This document shows, one piece after another, positions 14,601-26,600 of a stretch of 64,000 nucleotides of DNA. A program made the position numbers and the translations under genes. The number at the start of each line of letters is the position of its first letter. Position 1 is the first letter of the stretch. This DNA is from Sipunculus nudus (lineage: Eukaryota > Annelida > Sipuncula > Golfingiida > Sipunculidae): the NCBI GenBank assembly GCA_026874595.1, contig CM049311.1:6361676-6425675 (forward strand). The letters run 5' to 3'. The notes under the pieces are model-generated. The model searched no databases and had not been told where the DNA came from. It was given only the letters and a program-made list of their open reading frames with translations.

Positions 14601-17600
14601 AAGTCTTAATTATTTTATTTTTTTCAGCATCATCAAACACAAACAATATGAGATGGCTCTACATGCTATGGTTGTAACATATTAACAAGGCCTACAGGCC
14701 TAATGCGAACCTGTGCAAAGTTTGGGATTATGAATGGAGGTTTATTTTTAAAATTTAATATTGATCCTCTTAAGTCCTGCATATCTACCTTAGTCATTAT
14801 GATTTCAGCAAAAACGACGTATAGGATCTGCAAGTTTCAGACTAAGACATTTTAAAACAAGAACATGGGTTTGTAGACAGGTGACTATGTGTATTCGCAG
14901 AAATCAGAGTGGGACAGGTGAAGTGAGGCATGGATTGAGTGGCAAAGGGGAATAGAGTGAGGTGTGTTGCATATGAGCATGGATGTCTGCAGCATAAACA
15001 TGAATGTAGGTGGTGCCACCTGTCATAAAGTCCAGAAAGCTGTCCAGGATATATAAACCTGCAAAATGTCAGGTGGATAAGTCAAACCAATTCTGAGATA
15101 TGAGTGATTTTATCCCAAGGCAGATGACCAGATGGAGGCTGTGCATAAGTGGTTGCAGGTGGCACCACCAGTTTTGCCTATGATGAAGAGCTATGTGAGA
15201 TCTATACACATGCAAAATTTTGGTTAAATCTGTCAAACAGTTCCTGAGATATGAGCTTGGATGTCTGCAGAGTAAACCTGAATGTAGGTGGCACCACCTG
15301 TCATAAAATCAAGAGAGCTGTCCAGGATGTATAAACCTGCAAAATTTCAGGTGGATAAGTCAAACCACTGCTGAGATATGAGTGATTTTATCCCAAGGCA
15401 GATGACCAGATGGATGCTGTGCATCAATGGTTGCAGGTGGCACCACCAGCTTTGCCTATGATGAAGAGCTATGTGTGATTTATACACATGCAAAATTTTG
15501 GCCCAATCAGTCAAATGGTTTCGGAGATATGAGCTTTGATGTCTGCAGAGTAAACCTGAATGTAGGTGGCACCACCAGTCATAAAATCTAGAAAGCTGTC
15601 CAGGATGTATAAACCTGCAAAATTTCAGGTGGATAAGTCAAACCACTTCTGAGATATGAGAGATATTATCCCTATGCAGATAAACAGATGGACGCTGTGT
15701 CAAAATTGTTGCAGATGGCGCCACCATTTTCAGTGTATGTTATAAAGCTATCAAAGGGCTACATTTGTGTAAAATTTTTAGCCTAATCGGTCAAACGGTT
15801 CCTGAGATATGTGGGTTTATGTGTGGAAACAGACGCACAATTGGACGCTGGGCAGCAAGGAAAGGTCAGAGGTCAACAAAAAATGAGGGTGCAGCAGTTC
15901 ACAGGTGACCTGATGATAAACCCGATTCACTTAAAATGCAAACCAATTTTTTTCTGAAAGATATAGTTCCAATAATCTGGGAATTCTGCATATATACATT
16001 GTGTCTAGATGTCTAGACGCTTTGTCTAGACCTCTAGACACATTGTCTAGACACCCACCAGAGCCAGGTCAGTTGCCATGGTGATGTCTGGACCCCACCT
16101 GTTTGTAATGAGTGACCCCTTGACTTGGCTGCTGAAACTCAGCATGGGGTCAAATCTGTTTTCAAACACAGAAAGCCTTTTTCAATTGGCTACAATGCTT
16201 TTTTAAAGCTGTATTTACCCAATCTATCCTTATAAAACTGGCAGAACCCTACCATAGAATAATTCTTGTAAATTTAAACCAATCAGCTTAACAGTTTCAT
16301 CATAAATCAGGGTATAAGCTTCAAGAGTTTAAAATTACATTTTCGCTAGTAAAAAACACATCAATGTAGGTGGCACCACCAATACCTCAATTTCAGATAT
16401 GACATATGTGACAAACATTGGTACAAAATTTGGTGATGATAGCTCTAGCCGTTTCTGAGATTTTAATTTTAGTCTGCTTTTTTGGACAGATGACTAGGTT
16501 CAACCTGCTGTAACTCGGCCAAAAATCTCCAAACTGGAACCATTCGAACAAACTTGAGAGAGATCGTTTCAGGGATCATTTCTGTGAAATATTGGACAAT
16601 TTGGCTGCACAGTTTCGGAGAAGAAGATTTTTAAAGCTCTTTTAGCTTTTTCCCTATAAAATCTAAGAAAATGCTGTTAGAAAAAAAAAAAAAAAAAAAA
16701 AATCCGATAGAGTTTTTCAGATGACTCATTATTTGCAAAAAATTTGGTGATGCTAGCTTCTGCTGTTTTTGAGATAGCTATGGTTAACGTACAGACGACG
16801 CACGACACACGACAGAAGACGCCGCACCATCGCAAAAGCTCACAGGTTCGCTAACAACTGATCATTTACCTAATAAATACAGTCCTCCCATCTCTCACAT
16901 CACTCTCACGGTTTGATGTTTGTTTTCTTTTGGCCTTCGGTAAACCAGAATCTATCAGCGAAAATGATAACACATCAATCTACCTGTAACCGCAGTGAAC
17001 AGTCATACCATCTCTTTTTCAGGATATTTTTTTAATCATGTGCTGCATTATCCAGCATCCTGACTACAGTGGTCACAAATGAACAATCTATGAAAATCCT
17101 GGTTTATGATCATTTTATCCGAATATACAATTTACAGTCAAACCTGTCTTTTTGTGTATGAGGTAAAAATCAGGTACTTAAAAAGAATGCAGTTATGTTA
17201 TAAAGTCTAATGTGTCAAAGCCTTTTGATATAGGCATCTGTAGGTAACACTGTGGTCTTGCTCCATTTTATGACTTAATGATTTCTGTATCTGCTGGCAG
17301 CTTGTACCTCCAGGCAAATGTTAACTGGAGTAGGACATACAAGAAACATGTACTTGTAATATTATTTATAATGAAGATTAAAGTAAATATACTATGTAAT
17401 GTTATTTATTGCAAATCATACAAAAATCTTAGTAACTGTATTATTTTTTAAATGTTTACAGGTTCTGAAATACATGGTGGTGGTATATAACATATTTACT
17501 ATTTTATATTAAAAAACAGGTTTATGTGATTTTATTTTAGGTTAATAAATTCAAGAAAAAGTCCAGAATAACAACCCTTTTACTCATCACTGTTAAAACT

Positions 17601-20600
17601 ATTCAAGATTTCTCTTCAGATATAAAATAAACAATTGTTAGGTCATTAAACTTGCAAAGAAAAAAAATAATGTGAAGAAATAAATACCTGATGAGTCAGC
17701 ATCTGAAAAATCACTCTCATCATCATCATCATCATCATCACTGTCCTCATCATCACTGTCTTTTACTACCTCTTCATTATCCTCTGAATCTGAATCATTC
17801 CTCTTATCATCATCATCATCACTACTGTCATCCTCACTGGCTTCACCATCATCACTGCTCTCCTCTGCTGATACACTCTCATCCCCATCACTGCTTTCAT
17901 CTTCTTTATCCTCCTCATCTTCTGAGCTGCTGTCACCGTCTTCTTCTGCTGCCTTTGGGGGCTGACTTTTATCTACAAGAGGCAAAATCCAGACCCCTTA
18001 ATGTCCACATGGAGGTTACATGGAAATTTCCCTTAAGATATTACAATGCTTAAACATGTGTGTAAAAGGCAAATGCTACTATAGACACCAAAAGTAATCA
18101 CCCTGTACTGCAGTTTGGCTTGATATTATAAGATACAGTTTAATTCAACATTGAACTAGACATTTCTTGGCACCGCAGGTGCAGGAGTATCCCCAGACAT
18201 AGTACACCCCCCCCCCTTTAAGAATAGGCCCCCATTTTTAGCAGCATATACTGACACTTGGCAAGCAACTATTGTTTCTTCCATCTATCAATCCACAATC
18301 TTTTTGAAGATGTTGGTCCTGTGACCCTGACCTTTTGGCACATCACAAGGCTATCCAAGATCTTCTGTCACCTTGATTTGTGGACCAATCCATGCAAAAG
18401 ATCTTGAGACATATAAGAGTTTGATTGAGAATTGATAGGGGTCTCCTCTCTTGGCAGGTGAACTATATGTGCAAGATGAAAGGTCTGAGATGAAATGTTT
18501 GGCTAAACAAGTGACCCATGGGTCATGACGCTCAGCTGACTGGGAAGAGATTCGCAAAAGGAAATTTTATCATTAGAATGGTAGTATATACCCATTCAAC
18601 TGAAGCATCAAACAGATTAACCAACAGGCCAAGATTTAGTCTGTATTTATATATCTCAAAAATAGAGGAAAATGTGTAAACTTTTAAAACTAGAATACGG
18701 GTAACCAACAAGTGACTACATGTATCTGCCAAAATCTGATAGTGAGGCATGGATTGAGTGGCAAGGGGAAATAGAGTGAGGTATGTTGCATATTAGCATG
18801 GATGTCTGCAGCCTAAATGTGTATGTAGGTTGTGCCACCTACCACAAATCCAGAAAGCTGTCCAAGTTGTATACACCTGCAAAATTTTAGGCAGAAAAGT
18901 CAAACCACTACATGTATATGAGCGATTTTTGCCCATGGCAGACAAACAGACAAACACTGTGCAAAAATCTTTGCAGGTAACCCCTCCAGTTTTGTGTATG
19001 ATAAAGACCTATGTGAGATCTAAACACATGCACAATTTTGGCCCAATCGGTCAAATGGTTCCTGAGATATGAGCTTGGATGTGTGCAGCGTTAACTAGAA
19101 TGTAGGTGGCGCCACCTGTCATAAAATCAAGAAAACTGTCCACGATGTATAAACCTGCAAAATTTTAGGCAGTTATGTAGAACCACTACAGAGAAATGAG
19201 TGATTTTAGGCCACGGCAGACTAACAGACAGACGCTGTGCAAACATTGTTACAGGTGGCGCCACCATTTTTTGTGTATGTTACAGAGCTATCAAAGGGCT
19301 ACATTTGTATAAATTTTATTTCCTGATCGGTCAAACGGTTCCCAAGATATAAGCTTGGATGTCATCAGCGTGAACGTGAACGTAGGTGGCACCACCTGTC
19401 ATAAAATCAAGAAAGCTATCCTGGATGTATACGCATGACGAATTTCAGGTGAATTAGTCAATTCACTGCAGAGATATGAGTGATTTTAACCCAAGGCAGA
19501 TGAACAGATGGACACTGTGCAAACATGGTTACAGGTGGCACCACCATTTTTTGTGTATGTTATAAAGCAATCCAAGGGCTACATTTGTATCAATTTTATT
19601 TCCTGATCGGTCAAACGGTTCCCGAGATATGAGGGTTTATGAGTGGAAACAGACCCACAAATGGACACTGGATAGAGAGGAAAGGTCAGAGGTCAACGCA
19701 AATTGGTTAGGCACCAGTTAACATGTGACCCGATAATAGGTGTAAGTTTGGGAAAAATCGGTCCATTAGTCTCCGAGGAGCTCTCTGGAAACGAACGCCG
19801 CCGCGGTGGAGGAACTTGGTCAAAAACATAGTATCCGCAAAACTTCGTTTTGGCGGATACAAAAATACAGGTGGCTCCACCAGTCTGCAGAAACTAATAA
19901 AAACACTTAATGGTCAATATCCATGCAAAAAATCATGGAGATCTCTGCATTAGTTGTTCAGATACTTCAGTTTTTGTATCAAATTGTCCATTATTCTGAG
20001 GGATACTTCGGAGTCCTATAGCTTGAAGGATATGGGTAACAGAGACCTAATTTCAAGTTTCCACAGGCACCTTTCATGGGCCTCCTTGCATGACAAGAAT
20101 GAAGATTCTAGGTCCAGTTGTTGCGATTTGTACCCTGTTGACAGATAACCACATCTTTAAAGGTCTCAAAAAAAAGAAAAAAATTCGTAAAAATTTGAAA
20201 AAAAAATAGAGGTGGCACACCCAGTCTGCAGAAACTGATGGAACAGCTCATGTATGCTGAAAATCATGACCATCAGTGTTGTAGTTATTGAAATACTGCA
20301 GTTTTTGTATCAAATTTTCCATTATTCTGGGGGGGGGGGGGGTATTTTGGACCCATACAGCTTAAAGAATATGGGTAACAGAGACCTAATTTCAAGTTTC
20401 CATGGAGACTTTTCATGGGTCTCCCTGTGTGTCAAGAATGAAGATTCTTGGTCCAGTTTTTATGATTTGTGCCCTGTTAACAGATGTTCATATCTTTAAA
20501 GGTCTCAAAAATACAGAAAAATTTCGTAAAAAAAACCGAACAAATACAGGTGGTGCCACCAGTCTGCAGAAACTTATGAAACACTCCATGATCAATATCC

Positions 20601-23600
20601 ATGCAAACAATTATGGTTATCTCTGCATTAGTTGTTCAGATACTTTAGCTTTTGTATCAAATTTTCCATTATTCTGAGCTGTACTTTGGAGTGCCATAGC
20701 TCAAAGGATATGGGTAACAGAGACCAAATTTCAGGTTTCCATGGAGACTTATCATGGGTCTCCCTGTGTGTCAAGAACGAAGATTCTAGGTCCAGTCGTT
20801 ACGATTTGTACCCTGTTGACAGATAACTACATCCTTAAAGGTCTCAAAAATGGAGAAAACAATTCGTGAACATTGAAAAATACAAGTGGCGCCACCAGTC
20901 TGCAAAAACTGATGAAACATCTCATGATCAATATGTATGTCGAAAATCATGACCATCAGTGATGTAGTTAATGAGATATTGAAGTTTTTGTATGAAATTT
21001 TTGAATATTCTGTGGGGTAATTTTGGGCCCCATAGCTCGAAGGATATGGGTAACAGAGACCTAATTTCTGGTTTCCATGGAGACTTTTCATAGGTCTCTC
21101 AGTGTGTCCAAAATGAAGATTCTAGGTCCAGTCGTTACGATTTGTGCCACGCTAACAGATGACAGCATCCTCAAAGGTCTCAAAAATAGAGGAAAAAATC
21201 TTAAAAAATCAAACAGTACAGGTGGCGCCACCAGTCTGCAGGAACTGATCGAACATCTCATGATCAATATGTATGCCAAAAATGAAGACCATCAGTGATG
21301 TAGTTATTGAAATATTGAAGTTTTTGTATGAAATTTTTTACTATTCTGGGGGGTACTTTGGGGCCCCATAGCTCGAAGGATATGGGTAACAGAGACCTAA
21401 TTTCTGGTTTCCAAGGAGATTTTTCATTGACCTCTCAGTGTGTCAAGAATTAAGATTCTAAGTCCAGTCTTTATGATTTGTGCCTTGTTAACAGATGTTA
21501 ACATTTTTAAAGGTCTCAAAAATAGAGAAAAAAATTCGTAAAAAATCGAAAAATACAGGTGGCGCCACCAGTCTGCAGGAAGTGATGTAACATCTCATGA
21601 TCAATAGTTATGCCAAAAATCATGACCATCAGTCAAGTAGTTAATGAGATATTGAAGTTTTTGTATGAAATTTTTGACTTTTCTGGGGGGTACTTTGGGG
21701 CCACATAGCTCGAAGGATATGGGTAACAGAGACCTAATTTCTGGTTTCCAAGGAGATTTTTTATGGACCTCTCAGAATCCCAAGTTACAAGGTTCTAGGT
21801 CCAGCGGTTACGATTTGTGCCTGGTTAACGGACGGACAGACGGACAGACGGACGACGGACAAAGAGTGATCGCTATAGCTCAGATGACTTTCAGTCAGCT
21901 GAGCTAAAAATGCATCCACAATCTTTGTAAAGATGTGTCCTGTGACCTTGACCTTTGACCTCATGACCCCAAAATCAATAGGGGTCTTGCTTTTACAATG
22001 GGACATATATAAGTCAAGTTTGAAATCTATACATCAATAAAAGCAGGAATTATCATCCAGAAACTAATTTTTTGACAGATGGCTCCTGTGGCCTTGACCT
22101 TTGACTTTGTGACCCCAAAATTGATATTGATCATCCACTTTTATATATAAATCAATAGGGGTCTAGATTTATTGATGGGCCATATATAAGTCAGGTTTGA
22201 AATCCATATATTAATCCAAGCTTGATCTATCATCTCTGGAACTAATTTTTGGACAGATGGCTCATGTGACCTTCACCTTTACCTTGTGACCTCACAATTG
22301 ACAGGCGTCTTCCTCTATTGGCAGGGGAACTGTATGTGCAAGATGAAATGTCTGAGATGAAATGTTTGGCTGAAAATGCATCCACAATCTTTTTAAAGAT
22401 TTGTCCTGTGACCTTGACCTTTAAAGACCTCATGACCCCAAAATCAATTAGGGTCTTGCTTTTCAAATGGGACATATACAAGTCAAGTTTGAAATCGATA
22501 CATCAATAGAAGCAGGAATTATCATCCAGAAACTAATTTTTGGACAGACGGCTCCTGTGACCTTCACCTTTGACCTTGTGACCTATTAACTGATATAGTT
22601 CTTCCTCTCTTGGCAGGTGAACTATATGTGCAAGATGAAAGGTCTGAAATGAAATGTTTGGCTGAAAATACATCCACAATCTTTTTAAAGATGTGTCCTG
22701 CGACTTTGACCTTTGACCTCATGACCCCAAAATCAATTGAAGTCTTGCTTTTTCAATGGGACATATATAAGTCAAGTTTGAAATTGATACATCAATAGAA
22801 GCAGGAATTATCATCCAGAAACTAATTTTTTGACAGATAGCTCCTGTGGCCTTGACCTTTGAACTTGTGACCCATAAATTGATATGGATCATCCACTATT
22901 GGCAAGTGAGCTATATATTCAAGATGGAAGACCTGGGATGAAAGTTTGGTTTAAAATGCATCCACAGTATCTTTTAAGATGCGAGTCCAGTGACCTTGCC
23001 CTTTGACCTAATGACCCTAGAACCTATAGGGTTCTTACTTTAGTGGTGGGCCATGTGGTTCACGTTTGAAATCCATATGGCTATCAACACTGGAAATATC
23101 ATAAGAGGTGTGTGATTTTCACCAAATATGGACACATTAAAGGTCAAGGCCACTCTCATGGTAAAGGTCATGACCCAAATGTAAAAAGACCTCATCCCAT
23201 AACCCATCTCTACATGTGCATAATATGAAAGAAAGCTGTTCATTAGTTTTTTACTTATAATGCTTACAGTGCTGTCAAGTGGCAATTATGGGGGTATTAA
23301 AAGGCGTAAAAACAAGAAAAGGATAATAGGTGGCACCACCAGTTTCTGGTATATCACAAATCAAGGCTATCCAAGATCTTCGGTCACCTTGAATTTTGGA
23401 CCAGTCCATGCAAGCTTACTTGAGATATTTAAGAATTTGTGTTATTTTCAGCAAAAATGGACCTATTCAAGGTCAAGGTCACTCTCCTAGCATAGGTCAT
23501 GACCCCATTTTAAATAGGCTTCTTCCCCTTACCTATATCTATACAAATGTAAAGTTTAAAAAAGATCAGTGAAATATTTTTTGAGTTATCCTGCTCACAA

Positions 23601-26600
23601 GGTTTTTCTGCGGCGGCGGCGGGACCGTCGTGAAACCATAGTATCCCGACTTTGTCTGGGGATACAATTATATTCACATAAACAAACCTGGAATGCCACC
23701 TGAATGTATGCAAAATTGACACACAGTTTCTCTGAGGTCATATTTATTTCCAACTGAAGGATAATGATTTATAATGTGTAAATAAATGTATTCATCTTTA
23801 CCTGTATTTTTCTGGACTTGTTGTTGATAAAGCTCCCTGGCAACAGCCCAGTCGACAGCTACAGGACGACCTGAAGGTGAAGCAAATAATTATACAGTTG
23901 AATACAGATCAACACAAATATTCATGTAAACATCAGTAAACAAAAATGCCAATACTGCAAATTGGTTCAGATACAGAATGCAAGATATATTCAAAATAAA
24001 TGAAGAAAGCATATCTCCCTCAATACAAATGAACCTGTTTTCAATGAAAGACCATGAATTTTTGTCACCATAAAATAGTGGCTCCATGGAGTTCAGTTTG
24101 CTACATAGCCTTAATTAATGAGTTTAAGTCATGTATATAATTTTAAAGCACACAATAATAATCTGCTTAAATTATAACACACTAAACTGACTGAGGGATG
24201 CTGCAAACCCATGCCATAACTCACTGAATTTTTACTGATATGTCATATCCAATCAATACAATGGATGATCAGGTTTTCTTGTTGTTCTCACCTTGTATAC
24301 TTGAACCATTGAGAGCTTTGAGTGCCTTGCTTGCTGCTGTTATGTTGATGTAATTCACAAAGGCAAAGCCCAACTTCTTCCCATCTGAATGTATTCATAT
24401 ATTAAAATATCAAAATATTAGTATATAAGAAATACTGTTCCTATATAAATATCAACTTGATATTTGATTTTCTGAGCCTATATGATTACATAAAGTATAT
24501 CAAGCTGATAACTACTATCAATAGAATAATATTATTTTATATAAATTAACATATGGTGATTATACAGCTAACAGATCTTGGGTCAATTACTATTTTCAAC
24601 TCCAATTCAATTCCAATTTGAGAGGAATGATCAAAATTTAACTCCAATTCAGTGTGCTGGAAAAAATGATTATTCCAATTCAATTATTATTTGAATATAT
24701 TAAAATTCAATTTGCACTTCAAACAAATTGCAATCTTTTGAAACATACTTCATTGGCAGGTGCAATGGTACCATACATAAAATTCATTAAGGGAGATTCA
24801 GCAGCATTTCTGTTGCTCACTCTGCCCCATTTCTTTGTCCATTAGAAGTGTATATGCTTATTTTTAGACAAATACTGAATGGATGATCTGCAAAGTGAAT
24901 ACTCTGAGCAAAGAAGACCTTCTAATGCACAATACTTAAGATTATTGAGAGATGGAAAAAAATTCCAATTTGACTCAATTCATCTGGCCATGGGGACTTC
25001 AATTCCAATTACATTCTAATTCATTTATTTTTTTTATTTCTATTCATTAATTTCTTTTCATTCAATTTCAATTCTTGAAATTTCCCCTACCACACCAATT
25101 CAACTTATAACTGGCAATAAGTCTTCTTGCAAATCATAGAGTTGTTACAGATAATCACACATCACCTTATTTAATACTTCTATAACAAGGAACCCATGGG
25201 TCACGGCGCTCAGCTGAAGTTTGAAATTTTTGCAAATGCAAAATATACAAAATTTTCTATTGTAATGTTTGTCATTTATATAAGAATATGAGAAGCTAAG
25301 AGGAAAGGGGCCCTCCTACTTGGTTATAGATAAGTTCTAAATATATGATTGCAAACTAATACTCTGACAAGACTGTCATGAAAACAGCAAAAGTTTTGAG
25401 ATACTGTGATGCATATGAAATTTACAGATGGACAGGCAAGTGGACAGAATGGACTAATACCTTTATTTCAATTTCAAGGGAATAATGCATTTAGGTTTAT
25501 ATATAAGCTTATTTTTTAGCATATCCACTTTTTCCATTAAAAGTTTTTATCTGAATCATTTTTTTTAATTTACAAGTTTTATAAATTTTTAATAAAAAAC
25601 TGAAAATATTAAGTTAAAATATTATAATTGTTGCAAAAGTTGCAATCATTATATATCCAGAGTAAAAAAACTGAAAATATAAGTTAAAAACATTAGAACT
25701 GTTGCAAAAGTTGCAATCATTATATATCCAGAGTGTAACTCATATTTGGTCATATTATGCATACACATATATTTTATTACTTTTAAATCACAAATTTTTA
25801 AGCTGAATTTAAATGAAAATAATGCGACAACATGGCATCTACAAGATTATTTCTTGAATCACTATTAAAAAGTTTTGCACATTGGAGTTTTCAGTACATG
25901 CTTAATTTTATTCACCGAGATAAAATAAAAGATTCAGTAAATTTGATAAAATAAAACATCTTTTCACACTGTTGGTTGAATGAGGGACAAATAATATCAT
26001 TGTGCTAATTACTTTCTCAGCTTTAATTTATTACTGGAATTAATAGTCAATTTCACAGCTGGTGAAGTTTTTACTCTTCTGAAGTAAGGAATTACATATC
26101 TGATGAACATCCACACTTTCATAGCAATACACCACTTTGTGGACACAATTAAATGTGCACTTTAATCATTGTAACCCTGGTGGTACAATACAAAATCTAA
26201 ATTGTAGCATAGCCTAGAATAAGAATGAATCAAATACAGAAAATAATAACATTCATCTAGTTTATGCACCATCTGGGGGGGGGGGGGGGGTGCAGGGCAG
26301 AGGGGAAGCCTGCTGGTAGTGGCCAAGCTGAGCAAAGGCAAGCTGCCTGGGGTGGGTTACATAATGCAAGTGAAGGATGTACTACTAGGTGGGTTAGATG
26401 TGAACAACACTTGACATGGTGTATGAAAACATGAATAAAAGCTATTCTTTCCAATCAATTTCTTTGAAATTTCAGATTTTAAAAGATGAAATCCTTATGT
26501 ATATATGCTGTGAAAATTAAATCAACAGTGCCAAATTAAAGGTATTGATTTTTTATTTATGCTAATAACTTGAAAAATTTGCAAAATTCAGATATAATTT

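Larger units (their letters stand above)
18506..21907 (+). mobile_element. element A: GCTCAGCTGAC family, nested in H
   Basis: It starts AACAAG, then the perfect palindrome TGACCCATGGGTCA (18,512-18,525) and GCTCAGCTGAC (18,530-18,540). The exact reverse complement GTCAGCTGAGC (21,894-21,904) ends it in a hairpin with AGCTCAGATGAC, followed by TAA. A GGAC-rich tract lies just before the hairpin. Inside are G2 (18,689-19,863) and about six units of 340 bp ('cagtctgcagaaactgatg', 'ggatatgggtaacagagacc'). Its flanks 'aaatgtttggct' and 'aaaatgcatccacaatc' are adjacent in intact H units (for example near 22,365-22,390), so the empty site is known. Confidence 0.75.
18155..23668 (+). mobile_element. 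element H: outer element of a three-level nest
   Basis: It starts ACTAGA, followed by palindrome GCACC-GCA-GGTGC (18,170-18,182). GTATCCCCAGACA is at 18,187-18,199. The exact reverse complement TGTCTGGGGATAC is at 23,653-23,665, where it also closes a 3' hairpin opened by GTATCCC at 23,641. The internal tandem unit (about 290 bp; 'tgcatccacaatctttttaa', 'ccttgacctttgacctcatg') is interrupted by element A. Near the end is the CpG-rich 'ctgcggcggcggcgggac'. It lies in RBM28 intron 9. Non-coding. Confidence 0.7.

Noticed and set aside
17691-18053. His/Pro-rich plus-strand frame
   Set aside because: Antisense of the Asp/Ser/Glu-rich RBM28 exon 10.
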